The notes beneath the pieces were generated by a model that saw nothing but the letters and a program-made list of their open reading frames with translations, ran no database searches and was not told the DNA's origin. From Begonia masoniana (taxonomy: Eukaryota; Streptophyta; Magnoliopsida; Cucurbitales; Begoniaceae), in the NCBI GenBank assembly GCA_022432975.1, contig CM039506.1, positions 11,722,831 through 11,786,830 of the forward strand: a DNA stretch of 64,000 nucleotides. Reading direction: 5' to 3'. Both the position numbers and the translations under genes were made by a program. This document shows, one piece after another, positions 13,256-25,256 of this stretch; within the stretch, counting starts at the first letter, position 1; each line of letters starts with the position of its first letter.

Positions 13256-13739
13256 AACGAATACAACTGAGTTGTGAAAGTAGAAATTGCATGAATATGA
13301 TTTATGATTCAGCATTGCATTTTATTATGTCTCTACTTATTTAGCATTAGGCTAATAGATGAGTGTTGTGATGTAGGTGAAGAAGTAACCACAGGTGTGT
13401 TCTATGAGCATGTTGAGGATTAAGGGCAGTTGGAGGAGTGCAACCAGGCAACGACATTAGCAACTGATGAGGTGGTTTAACTAATGGCAGTATGTCAAGT
13501 TTTAGTGGACAAATGTTTTGTTAAAGTGTGTTGAGAACTTTAATAATAGTTGTAGTTTTAACGTTTATATATGTTTTGAGATTTTCTGGATTTATGAAAA
13601 CATGGTTGGTTTTAACTGTAGTTCTTCTTTCTGGATTTTGATTTATGGATTTAAGTTGTTTTGGATGGTTTTTGTCAAAATTTTATAAGTTCTCTTGTAG
13701 TCAGAATCGTCCACTGATTAGTGCATAATCAGTTAAAGT

Positions 13740-14460
13740 ATTATTTAGTTGTTGGGAATGTCGTCTAGAGTTGTGGATGATATATCGTCTAAAGTCATGG
13801 ACGAGAACATCGTCCAAAGTTGTAAGCGAAAACAGTTATTTGTTCTGTGGACAAAATAGTCGTCCAAAGTTGTAGTCCATACTATGGACGAGAACAGCCG
13901 TCCAAACTGTAGGTCAAAATATTCGTCCACAGTTGTAGGTGAAAACAGTTCGACATGTTTGTCTGACGTGTTGTCGTCTAGAGTAAGTAGTCACGTGACC
14001 CGTGGACGATAAAGTCACGTGATCCGTGGACGATAAATTTAAGTAAGTCTATGGACTTTAGTCCGTGGACGATGAGTCTTTGTAAACCGTGAGTAATGAA
14101 GTCACGTGGTCCGTGGACGATAAAGTCACGTGGCCTGTGGATGATAAAATTTAAGTAAGTCTGTAGACGAAAATCCATAGACATTAAACCTATGTAGCCG
14201 TGGACGAGGGGAACAGTAGTCCAAAGTCATAAGTTCATTGTCGTAGAGAACACTGGATGAAGTCATCGTCTAAAGTTGTCGTCCAGAGTATTGTTATCCA
14301 AAACGTTGTCGTTTAAATTAATGTTGTTTGTAGCGATATCGTCCAAAGCGAAGTCGTTCTAGGTACGTTGCTCAGGATCACATTGTCCAAAGTTGCTCGT
14401 CCAGAGTTCGTCGTCCAGAGTCGTGGACAAGTATGTCGTCTAAGGTTGTAGATGGCAGAC
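13740..14460 (+). repeat. Degenerate GTCGTCCAAAG / GTGGACGA repeats with CACGTG boxes
   Basis: Many diverged copies of about 15-20 bp built on GTCGTCCAAAGTTGT and on GTGGACGATAAAGTCACGTG, in mixed order. Four CACGTG G-boxes lie between 13990 and 14140. The 3' LTR copy has fewer units, so the array changed length after insertion. ACGT cores are binding sites of plant bZIP/bHLH factors; function here is inference. Confidence 0.65.
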
Positions 14461-14730
14461 TCTGTGAACAACAGATTGCTTAGTATTGTCGAACTGTTTG
14501 CAGATGTTGCAGAGAAGTTTTTAACGATCTTGAACTTAAGGTTTTGCTAGTCTATTTTCGTCATGATTCATTTTTCTTTACATAAATGTTTTTCCGCTGC
14601 AAAGTTTTGATGTTTCGAATTAATGTCGATTTTAGCCGTTGAGAGGAGTTTTAAATATTTCCCAGAATTTTCTAGTTTTGTTCAGTGAATGTGAGTAGCG
14701 AACCGGGTATTAACTCGGGGAGTTATAGTA

Positions 14731-14743
14731 TGGTATCAGAGAC
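14731..14743 (+). other. Primer binding site of A
   Basis: TGGTATCAGAGAC, three bases after the 5' LTR, matches the initiator-methionine tRNA 3' end used by most plant Ty3/gypsy elements (canonical TGGTATCAGAGC). Confidence 0.88.
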
Positions 14744-14882
14744 ATTTGGTTAAACCATTCAAAAGATTACTCATTAGTGCTGATCGTTGCGTGGGAGTAC
14801 TCCAACAACTGTAAATGTTTATGTTGACCATAGTTATTAGATATTTATGAGAGTATTTAACCTTGCACAGGAATATAGCAAA

Positions 14883-15880
14883 ATGTCTGGACGACCAGAC
14901 AGACCAATAATACCGAGAGAGACACCAAATCTGGGAAGTAAGGATCCCAGTGTGATTAGGCAGCTGACAGATTTGGTGCGTCAGTAGTCTGACCAATTAG
15001 GACTACTATTGAACCGAGAGGTGCAAGGAAGTGCGAACTCAAGTTCCAGCAATAAGCAGTCTGGAGACAGATTCCGGAGACTACAACCGCCCACGTTTGA
15101 TGGAAAATCATCTGATCCGATTGTTGCCGAGGAATGGCTTTAGAAGATTGAGAGTATGTTCAAATGTGCCAATATTGGAGAAGGAGACAAAGTCACTATG
15201 GCAACATTTCATTTGGCCGGTGATGCTCAGCTTTGGTGGGAAACGATGGAGACCACCACTGATGTCCTGGCAATGTCTTGGGCGTAATTCAAGGAAGTTT
15301 TCATTGAGAAATACTTTAACAGTACTGTCCAGACTACAAAGAAAGTGGAGTTTATACAATTGAAACAGACGGGGTCTGTGTCTGAGTACAATAGACAATT
15401 TGAGTCCCTGTCCAGGTTTGCTAGGCACCTCGTACATAGGAATGAAGACAAAGTTTTTCAGTTTGTGCATGGACAGAAGCTAGAGATTTATAGAGGAGTG
15501 AAGATTTTTGGCATTAAGGGGTTGACTTACAGTGAAGTTGTGGACACGGCACTGGTGGTGGAAGAGGCAAAAATGAAATGTCGTGGGCAGTGGGAAGCTC
15601 CACGGAAGTTTATACAAGAAACCACCCAGTCGCAACAACATCGTGGGACAAAAAGGCCCAGTGAAGGTCAGGGTAGCCAAGGAATAGGAGAGAAGGTACA
15701 GAATACCAGGAAGTTTCTCCAATGTTCGAAATGTTTGAAGAATCACCCGGGCGAGTGCAGAATCGGTTCGAGAAAGTGTTTCAACTGTGAAGAAGTTGGA
15801 TACATGTTCAAGGATTACCCGAAACCCAGAGTTATTCGATGCTACAACTGTAATAAGGTTGGCCATGTTAATAGACTGAA
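14883..15880 (+). pseudogene. gag of element A, broken
   Basis: Starts MSGRPDRP and aligns throughout with gag of element E. The retrotransposon gag core (ATFHLAGDAQLWWE) lies near codons 105-120, and the C-terminus carries CFNCEEVGY...[12 protein letters not shown] zinc-knuckle sequence. In-frame stops occur near 14985, 15138 and 15286 and the longest open piece is 15345-15908. The first knuckle has lost canonical spacing residues (MFKDYPK). It ends abruptly inside the second knuckle, at the deletion junction that fuses it to RNase H. Gag would form the particle that packages the RNA; this copy is dead. Confidence 0.9.
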
Positions 15881-17866
15881 GAATGTGAGTGCAGTTTCCA
15901 GACTATGAAACAGAGATCAACTAATGCCCCAATATCAACACTTCCTGTTGAGAATGGAAAGTTTAGGATCTATTGTGATGCTTCCAAAGTTGGTCTTGGC
16001 TATGTGTTGATGCAAGATGAAAGAGTGATAGCTTATGCTTATAGACAGCTGAAAACACATGAGAAGAATTATCCTACACACGATTTGGAATTAGCTGCGG
16101 TAGTATTTGCATTGAAAATTTGGAGGCACTACTTATATGGACAACCTTGTGAAATATTTTCAGATCATAAAAGTCTGAAATATATTTTCACTCAGAAAGA
16201 GTTAAACATGAGGCAACGTCGGTGGTTGGAGTTTGTCAAGGACTACGATTTTGAGATCAAATACCACCCCGACAAGGCGAATGTGGTGGCTGATGCATTG
16301 AGGAGAGTGACTATGTCAACCTTAGCAATGGTTCTTGACATGTCGTTAGCTTTGGAGTTAGAATTTCAAAGGTTCAATTTGAAAGCAGTGTCCAGTGTGT
16401 CAGCTATGCTTTCTGCCATATCCTTGAAGCCTACTATTCTGGAGAAAATAAAGGAAGTTCAGGCTAATGATGTTGAGTGCAACAAGTATAAGTTAAGCAT
16501 GGATTCTACCGTTAAGTTGGATTTTAACTATTCTGGTGATGGAATTCTCAAGTTTCATAATAGATGGTTTGTTCCGGCTAATGAAGAACTTCGAAAAGAG
16601 ATCCTTTCGGAAGCTCATTCTTCTTAATTCTCTGTTCATCCTGGAAGTACGAAAATGTACAGAGACCTTAGACAATATTATTGGTGGCCAAATATGAAAG
16701 AGAGTGTGACAGAGTACGTAGAATCGTGTTTGAATTGTCAACAGATTAAGACTGAACATCAAAGACCGATGGGAACATTACAACCGTTACCACTTCCCAA
16801 ATGGAAATGAGAACAAATAACGATGGACTTTGTTGTGGGATTGCCTAGAACAACAAAGGGACATGATGCAATTTGGGTGATAGTTGATCGTCTAACCAAA
16901 TCTGCCCATTTCCTGCCAATAAAGATGACATACTCGATGGATCAGCTCGTTGAGTTGTATGTGCTTGAGATATTGGGATTGCATGGAGGTCCAATCACAA
17001 TAGTATCAGACCGAGATTGTAGATTTACATCAAAGTTCTGGAAGAGTCTGCTTAAAGCTATGGGTACGTAGCTCAATTTTAGTACGGCTTTTCACCCTCA
17101 AACAGATGGAAAATCTGAGAGGACTGTTCAAACGTTAGAAGATATGCTTCATTTATGCGTATTAGAATTTCAAGGTTCTTGGAGCAAGTATTTATCCTTG
17201 GTGGAATTTTCCTATAACAACAGTTTTCAGGCGACGATAGGTATGGCACCGTATGAGGCATTATATGGATGAAAGTGCAGATCTCCATTGTACTGGGATA
17301 AAGTTGGAGAAGCACGTTTGATTGGTACTGATATTGTGTAGCAAATAGTGGAGAATGTTGCCCTTATCTGACAGCGAATCTTGACAGCTCAACGCCTGCA
17401 GAAAAGCTATGCCGATAGAAGACGTAGAGATTTAGAATTTGAAGTCGATGATGAAGTTTTTCTCAAGGTTTCACCATTCAAAAGAGTTGTGAGATTCGGG
17501 AAGAGAGGCAAGTTTAATCCCAAATACATTGGGCTATTTCCAATCTTGAAGAGGATTAGGAAGACAACCTATCAATTACAGTTACCAGTCTCTATGGAAG
17601 GAATTCACAATGTGTTCCATGTTTCCATGCTGAAGAAGTGTATGCGGAGTCCAACTCAAGTTGTGGAACAGCAGAACATTGAAATTAATCCTACTCTTAC
17701 CTATGAGGAGAAACCAGTGGAAATTCTGGATTATGCAACAAAAGTGCTACGTAACAAGGAGGTTCAGCTGGTGAAAGTGTTATGGCGTAACCAGAATGTA
17801 GAGGAGGAAACTTGGGAATGCCAGCAGGACATGATGGGTCGTTATCCCGAGCTGTTTAAGCACTGA
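15881..17866 (+). pseudogene. Truncated pol of A: RNase H, integrase, chromodomain
   Basis: RNase H begins at the deletion junction and shows [27 protein letters not shown] and [12 protein letters not shown]. Integrase has an HPGS zinc-finger region, [13 protein letters not shown] and TDGKSERT, so the D,D,E residues remain. The GPF/Y region reads FNPKYIGLFPILKRI, with GPF changed to GLF. A chromodomain-like end (VQLVKVLWRNQNVEEETWE) closes the frame at 17866. Stops occur at about 16625, 16808, 17069, 17270, 17339 and 17370, several being single transitions (TGG to TGA, CAG to TAG). Protease and reverse transcriptase are absent. The chromodomain and layout place it with the Del/Tekay group of chromoviruses. 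Confidence 0.9.
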
Positions 17867-18288
17867 ATTTTGAGGACAAAATTTGTAACGCCCCGAGTTA
17901 TCTAAACCCGGTTTGCTACTCAACACACTTAATCGAACCATGACGTCTTGATACTAAATTTAAAAATATTTCACTCGACAGTCAAAATTTGACATTTTCT
18001 AAAACTCGATGTATTTTAAAACTTGCAGCGGAAATCAATCGAACATCAATGAAGTTAAATAATCTGTGAAAACATTTTAAAATAATTGTTGGGAGTGTTA
18101 AGAATAATGGGCCAAAAATATAAAGCTTTAAAAATGTGGAATACCCATGAAATTGCAGAAGTCAAACACATCTGCCGACGACAAAGTCAACACAAGAAAC
18201 AGAAATAGAAAATAGGAGGCCTCTACCGATGACAAACAACAAAACTTCGGTTATATCAACCGGTAACAAAACGACAAACACTACCTAC

Positions 18289-20190
18289 ATCTTCCGATGA
18301 CGTCAGCCGGATGACTCCTTCATCCAACATCTGCCGATCGCTAGACGACAAGACTTACCACTTTCATCTACCGATGACGTCAGCCGGATGACTCCTTCAT
18401 CCAACATCTGCCGATCGCTAGACGACAAGACTTACCACTTTCATCTACCGATGACGTCAGCCGGATGACTCCTTCATCCAACATCTGCCGATCGCTAGAC
18501 GACAAGACTTACCACTTTCATCTACCGATGACGTCAGCCGGATGACTCCTTCATCCAACATCTGCCGATCGCTAGACGACAAGACTTACCACTTTCATCT
18601 ACCGATGACGTCAGCCGGATGACTCCTTCATCCAACATCTGCCGATCGCTAGACGACAAGACTTACCACTTTCATCTACCGATGACGTCAGCCGGATGAC
18701 TCCTTCATCCAACATCTGCCGATCGCTAGACGACAAGACTTACCACTTTCATCTACCGATGACGTCAGCCGGATGACTCCTTCATCCAACATCTGCCGAT
18801 CGCTAGACGACAAGACTTACCACTTTCATCTACCGATGACGTCAGCCGGATGACTCCTTCATCCAACATCTGCCGATCGCTAGACGACAAGACTTACCAC
18901 TTTCATCTACCGATGACGTCAGCCGGATGACTCCTTCATCCAACATCTGCCGATCGCTAGACGACAAGACTTACCACTTTCATCTACCGATGACGTCAGC
19001 CGGATGACTCCTTCATCCAACATCTGCCGATCGCTAGACGACAAGACTTACCACTTTCATCTACCGATGACGTCAGCCGGATGACTCCTTCATCCAACAT
19101 CTGCCGATCGCTAGACGACAAGACTTACCACTTTCATCTACCGATGACGTCAGCCGGATGACTCCTTCATCCAACATCTGCCGATCGCTAGACGACAAGA
19201 CTTACCACTTTCATCTACCGATGACGTCAGCCGGATGACTCCTTCATCCAACATCTGCCGATCGCTAGACGACAAGACTTACCACTTTCATCTACCGATG
19301 ACGTCAGCCGGATGACTCCTTCATCCAACATCTGCCGATCGCTAGACGACAAGACTTACCACTTTCATCTACCGATGACGTCAGCCGGATGACTCCTTCA
19401 TCCAACATCTGCCGATCGCTAGACGACAAGACTTACCACTTTCATCTACCGATGACGTCAGCCGGATGACTCCTTCATCCAACATCTGCCGATCGCTAGA
19501 CGACAAGACTTACCACTTTCATCTACCGATGACGTCAGCCGGATGACTCCTTCATCCAACATCTGCCGATCGCTAGACGACAAGACTTACCACTTTCATC
19601 TACCGATGACGTCAGCCGGATGACTCCTTCATCCAACATCTGCCGATCGCTAGACGACAAGACTTACCACTTTCATCTACCGATGACGTCAGCCGGATGA
19701 CTCCTTCATCCAACATCTGCCGATCGCTAGACGACAAGACTTACCACTTTCATCTACCGATGACGTCAGCCGGATGACTCCTTCATCCAACATCTGCCGA
19801 TCGCTAGACGACAAGACTTACCACTTTCATCTACCGATGACGTCAGCCGGATGACTCCTTCATCCAACATCTGCCGATCGCTAGACGACAAGACTTACCA
19901 CTTTCATCTACCGATGACGTCAGCCGGATGACTCCTTCATCCAACATCTGCCGATCGCTAGACGACAAGACTTACCACTTTCATCTACCGATGACGTCAG
20001 CCGGATGACTCCTTCATCCAACATCTGCCGATCGCTAGACGACAAGACTTACCACTTTCATCTACCGATGACGTCAGCCGGATGACTCCTTCATCCAACA
20101 TCTGCCGATCGCTAGACGACAAGACTTACCACTTTCATCTACCGATGACGTCAGCCGGATGACTCCTTCATCCAACATCTACCGATAGAC
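18289..20190. repeat. 77-bp tandem array, 24 full copies plus a partial, one TGACGTCA each
   Basis: Copies start at 18289, 18366 and every 77 bases to 20137, the last cut at about 20190. Copies are essentially identical apart from CTTCCG for CTACCG in the first. Each contains the palindrome TGACGTCA within CCGATGACGTCAGCC. The unit can be read as a fusion of two motif types that stand as separate 54-bp and 61-bp tandem repeats in LTR E. Confidence 0.96.
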
Positions 20191-21052
20191 TTCAGAACAG
20201 CAATTCTGCTGTATTCCAAGAAAGCTCTGACTATCAAAGGATTTAAGCATTTTACTAAGACCAATCAGAGACAGATCAAATCATTGCATCACTCAAATCC
20301 AGTAGAAAACAGTATTTTCAAAACCCAACAGAACACTAATATCAAAGATTCTCAGAATGTATTCAAAGTTTTGAAAACATTACTATCATAAAATTTTCAG
20401 AAAAAGAAACATCTATACTGAACTAGTTACTCCCAACTCAACACCTACAGCCATGGATTAAACCGCCTCAACAGATGGCCAAGCCGATGCCTGAAAATGC
20501 TCCTCCAACCAGCCTGGTACTCTTATTGGTCGGTAAACACACCTTCAGTAACTTCTTCACCTACATCACAAACTCATCTATTAGCCTAATGCTAAGCAAG
20601 TAGAGCATTGAATGAAATGAATTAATGAAACAAAAATTTCCCTAAACATGCAATCTCTACTTTCTCATCTCAGTTGTATTCAAATTTTTTCTCTGTGGAT
20701 CCCTCTGTACGATGGGAAAGTGGATCAGTCATCCCCCAAAGCATACATCCTCTGATCTCAATTAAGGGGCGGATTAATTCCCTTAACAGTTAACTGGTCT
20801 GATCCCCCTGTAGGATTGGGAAGTGGATCACTTTTTCCAAAACCTCAATCCTCTGTTCTCAATTAAGGGGCGGATTAATCCTCCTTAACAGTTGTTCTGA
20901 TCATCCTGCTCACATTTACCATGCGTTTCATGTAAATTCATTTTTGTAATCTTTCAAAACATGATGGATGACAACTGGAAATAAACATACAAACATACAT
21001 AAATCCTACTGTTTGTGATGTAGGCCCGAAGGCACAAACAAACTCTACTTAC

Positions 21053-21103
21053 CTGGCTCCCTGGAAATCGCTCGGCTAAATGCTACTTCAGAAGCTCGCT
21101 CAC
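21053..21103 (-). other. Putative LTR mini-exon (C1)
   Basis: Fifty-one bases; on the minus strand preceded by TTTTAG and followed by CCAG|GTAAGTAGAG. The CCTACA hairpin lies in the adjoining intron at 21024-21033. Confidence 0.5.
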
Positions 21104-21596
21104 CTAAAATCATAATAGTACATATATCAAACTTTCACTAAACTTCACAGAATCAATACAGGAGTTTGAGGAACCAAATTTGAAACCCCACAACTCGGGT
21201 ATTCTCAATAGTCGCTCAGCCCGAACCTACTCTAAATCACAACATTCCTCGAAATTCTTCACATTGTACTCCCTCAGCTATCTAACTACTAAAATCGCAA
21301 GAAAACAAGGAGGGCTTACCTAGGTTGAAGGAGAATCGGGCAGGAGAATCGCCTAGAGATTTCTGCCGTTCGAGCTGAAGACCGAAAGGAAAAGATAATG
21401 AGTAGTGGTGGCGGCTACTCTAAACTTTTTGCCTTAAATACCTTATCCACTTTCAAATTTGCCAATTACCCTTACGCCCCTACTTACTCATTCTTCAACC
21501 TAACCTACATTATACTAAAATTTCATTCATCGATTATACTTAATAGATTTATCTGTTATTTTAAATTTTTAATTAAAGTCGGGTGTTACAAAATTC

Positions 21597-21613
21597 TTTT
21601 AAGGAGGGTAGAT
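21597..21613 (+). other. Polypurine tract of A
   Basis: TTTAAGGAGGGTAGAT immediately before the 3' LTR start TGTAGCAAC. The same tract precedes the 3' LTR of E. C1 inserted about 13 bases upstream of it. Confidence 0.8.
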
Positions 21614-23877
21614 TGTAGCAACTAGTAATTGTCGGCCTTGATTTAATAACAACATATTTGTGACTTTTATTTTTATGGAATTAAGTGAATTTGATTGGTT
21701 ACTTAAATAGGTTAAAGTTTGTTAGTTAAGGGCATATGTGTAATTTGTGAGGTATAAGGTATTAAAGGAGAGTTTAGCTGAAGGTTTAGCCGCCACTATT
21801 CACTTTCCTTTTTGGGAGCTCAGCTCGGCAGGCTTCTCTTGGCGATTTTCTCTCCGATTCTTCTTCAACTTAGGTGAGTTTTACTTTGATTTCTTGTTGT
21901 ATAAGTGATTATTGATGATAGAGGGGATTGTAGATGCGTATTTGGGAATGCTGTAACTGAGAGTTGAGTTCGGGTTTTGTAGCGATTCAGGAATGCTTGA
22001 AGAACAGAGCTCCCAACTAGCTTCTTTAGATTTTTAGATAGTTTAGAATGAGGTTTAGTGAAGATCTAATTGATACTCTGTCTATGGCTTTAGGTTCGAC
22101 CAAAATCCCCGAAGTAGTTTGCAACCAAGCATTTCCAGGAAGCTAGGTAAGTAGAGTATGTGTGTGCCTTCGGGCCTACATCACAAAACAGTAGGGTTTA
22201 TGCTTGTTTGTATGTTTTCAGTATGTTATGCATCTTGTTTTGAAAGAATACGAAAATGAATTTACATGTAATGGCATGGTAAGGCATGAGCAGCTTGAAT
22301 TAATTTAACTATTAAGAGAATTAATCCGCCCCTTAATCGAGACAGAAGATATTTTTACTTCGGGAAAAATGATCCACTTCCCATCGAACAAGGAAATCAG
22401 ATCAGCTATTAAGGAAACTAATCTGCCCCTTAATCGAGTAGAGGATGTAAACTTTGGGAAAATTGATCCACTTCCCATTGTATAGAGGGATCAACAGAGA
22501 ACGAATACAACTGTGTTGTGAAAGTAGAAATTGCATGAATAGGATTTATGATTCAGCATTGCATTTTATTATTTCTCTACTTAATTAGCATTAAGCTAAT
22601 AGATGAGTGTTGTGATGTAGGTGAAGATGTGACCACAGGTGTGTTCTCTGAGCATGTTGAGGATTAAAGGCAGTTGGAGGAGTGCAACCAGGCAACGACA
22701 TTGGCAACTGATGAGGCGGTTTAACTAATGGCAGTATGTGAAGTTTTAGTGGACAAATGTTTTGTTAAAGTGTGCTGAGAACTTTAATAACAGTGGTAGT
22801 TTTAACGTTTATATATGTTTTGAGATTTTCTGGATTTATGAAAACATGGTTGGTTTTAACTATAGTTCTTCTTTCTGTATTTTGATTTATGGATTTAAGT
22901 TGTTTTGGATGGTTGCTGTCAAAATTTTATAAGTTCTCTTGTAGTCAGAATCGTCTACTGATTAGTGTATAATCAGTTAAAGTATTATTTAGTTGTTGGG
23001 AATGTCGTCTAGAGTTGTGGATGATATATCGTCCAAAGTTGTAAGCGAAAACAGTCATCTGTTCTGTGGACAAAATAGTCGTCCAAAGTTGTAGTCCATA
23101 CTGTGGACGAGAACAGTCGTCCAAACTGTAGGTGAAAACAGTTGGACATGTTTGTCTGACGTGTTGTCGTCTAGAGTAAGTAGTCACGCGACCCATGGAC
23201 GATAAAGTCACGTGATCCGTGGACGATGAGTCTTTGTAACCCGTGAGTAATGAAGTCACGTGGTCCGTGGACGATAAAGTCACGTGGACCGTGGATGATA
23301 AAATTTAAGTAAGTCTGTGGACAAAAATCTGTAGACATTAAACCTATGTAGCCGTGGATGAGGGGAACAGTAGTTCAAAATCATAATGTAACACCCGGTT
23401 TCTATTAACCGATTTACCTTTTCCATTTTTAGAGAATGTTTAAAAAAAAAATTGAAATTTGAGTGATTTAGCGATTAGGTTAATAAGTGAATGAGTAAGG
23501 ATAAAATGGTAAATTGAAATTTATTGTGGATAACGTATTTAAGGAAAGGTTTATTGAGGTTTAACCGCCACTGTTCCTTCATTTTCCTTCTCGGTATTCA
23601 GCTCAAGCTCAACAGAGCTCCAAGTGATTATTCCCTCCGATCTCCATTTCCTCAAACTAGGTAAGTTTTCCCTTCGCTTTCTCGAGATTTAGTGGCTAGA
23701 TAGCAGAGAGAGTGCAATGAGTGTATTTTTGAGAATACTGTGAGTGAGTTGAGTTCGGGTTAGTATTGAATCAAGAATGTGCGATGATCCGAACTTCTAA
23801 ACTAGCTCCTTAGGTTTGTGAATGGTGTAGGATGAGGTTTAGTGAAGATCTGAATGGTATTTTGTTTATGACATTAG

Positions 23878-23928
23878 GTGAACAGCGCTTCCAAAGTAGT
23901 TGAAACCGAGCGATTTCTAGGAGACCAG
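23878..23928 (+). other. Putative LTR mini-exon (E, 5' copy)
   Basis: Fifty-one bases between GACATTAG and GTAAGTGAAG. Presumed intron 1 is 23661-23877 (217 nt) and intron 2 is 23929-24441 (513 nt). Confidence 0.55.
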
Positions 23929-23947
23929 GTAAGTGAAGTTTGCTTGC

Positions 23948-23957
23948 GCCTTCGGGC
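23948..23957 (+). other. Splice-site-proximal GCC-TTCG-GGC hairpin
   Basis: GCCTTCGGGC folds as three base pairs closed by a UUCG tetraloop, about 20 nt after the presumed donor and followed by CTACATCAC. It is at the same place, with different stem bases, in unrelated LTR families. Confidence 0.6.
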
Positions 23958-24930
23958 CTACATCACAAAACATTAGGAATATGTTTATTTGAATGTGTCT
24001 GTATGTTATGCATCATGTTTTAAAAGTATACGAATACGAATTTGAATGCATGTTGGCATGGTAAGGAATGAACATAATGAAACAGCTATGCGAAATAGAT
24101 TTACTGTTAAGGGAAATAATCCGCCCCTTAATGAGACAGTGGATATGTAGACTTTAGGAAATTTGATCCGCTTCCCATCGAACAGGTGGATCGGAAACAG
24201 CTATGTGAATCAGATTACTGTTAAGGGAATTAATCCGCCCCTTAATGAGTCAGTGGATATTTATACTTTGGGAGAGTTGATCCAACTCCCAATTTCACAG
24301 GAGGATCTGAACAGAAACGATGAACGACAACTGATATGAGAAAGTAGAAATTGCATGTTTAGGAATTCAGATATCAGCATTTCATTTCATTACTGCTTTA
24401 CTTACTTAGCATTAGGCTAATAGATGATTTTTATAATGTAGGTGAAGAAGTGACAGCAGGTGTGTTTACTGAGTTCGCTGAAGAATAGGTGAAGTTGGAG
24501 GAGCACTTCTCTGCCTCGATTTGGTATACTGATGAGGCGGATTAACTGGTGTCTGAAGAAGTGAAGATTTAGTGAGCTATGATTTGATTTAAGTATGTTA
24601 AGTGTTCTAATGACAGAAGTGATTTTAATGTTTTTGGATACATTCCCTTGAGACTTTCTGATAAAAGTACTCTGTTGGTTTTAACACTTGTCTGTAGGTG
24701 AAATCTTAGTAGTTATTTGATGTTTTGATACCTTTGGAAATTTCTTCTCTGCCAAAGAAAACGTGATTTAAATGTAGTTGTAGTTTATCATTTTCAAAGT
24801 TATGTCGAGGATACAGATGTTGTTCTTTTGTTAATGGTTATTTGTTGAATGTCAAATGTTATTTGGGGTCAGGTTGTTTTGAATGCTTTGAGTGAAGTTT
24901 GTAAGTTCCATCATAGGTGAATAAAGTTCA

Positions 24931-25256
24931 CCGGTGGATGTGAGATTAGTCGATCGGATGAAGGAAATCATCCGGCTGACGTCACCGGTGGATGTGAGGT
25001 TAGTCGATCGGATGAAGGAAATCATCCGGCTGACGTCACCGGTGGATGTGAGATTTAGTCGATCGGATGAAGGAATTCATCCGGCTGACGTCACTGGATG
25101 ATGTAGTAGAAGTCTTGTCGTTTAGTGATCGGTGGATGTCGTGTGTTAAGCTTATCGGATGATGTAGTAGAAGTCTTGTCGTTTAGTGATCGGTAGATGT
25201 CGTGTGTTAAGCTTATCGGATGATGTAGTTGAAACTTTTGTCGTTTAGTCACCGGA
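24931..25256 (+). repeat. 54-bp x3 and 61-bp x2-3 tandem motifs in LTR E
   Basis: Units starting CCGGTGGATGTGAG at 24931, 24985 and 25039 (54 bp), each ending CCGGCTGACGTCA, then GGATGATGTAG units at 25096, 25157 and 25218 (61 bp). The 3' LTR has the same arrays from about 31636. Together they contain the parts of the 77-bp unit of C1. Confidence 0.88.

Larger units (their letters stand above)
12370..14727 (+). repeat. 5' LTR of element A
   Basis: A 2358-bp LTR. Its end is GAGTTATA where the 3' copy has GCGTTACA, showing decay. Order of landmarks: U3 with GGTATAAGGTATTAAAGG near 12510, splice-like donor TTAG|GTGAGT at 12629, acceptor TTTAG at 12849, 53-nt mini-exon, donor CTAG|GTAAGT at 12902, GCCTTCGGGC hairpin, a stretch of alternating hairpins (13070-13260), acceptor GATGTAG|GT at 13376, then the GTCGTCCAAAG repeat region and U5. 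The 3' copy is 21614-37378 in three pieces totalling about 2.27 kb. Confidence 0.92.
17884..21590 (-). mobile_element. Solo LTR 'C1', reversed, carrying a 77-bp satellite
   Basis: TGTAACGCCCCGAG to GGGTGTTACA with TSD AAATT (17879-17883, 21591-21595). It sits between the end of the chromodomain frame and the polypurine tract of A. All LTR landmarks read on the minus strand: polypyrimidine and donor near 21318, mini-exon 21053-21103, hairpin 21024-21033, hairpin units 20690-20890, acceptor near 20570, then the repeat array 18289-20190. Relatedness of both ends to LTR E puts it in the same family. No interior remains. Confidence 0.92.

Noticed and set aside
18289..20190. Centromeric satellite
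   Set aside because: The array lies wholly inside an LTR bounded by TG...CA and the AAATT duplication, and its 77-bp unit is explained by LTR motifs; no independent array flanks it.
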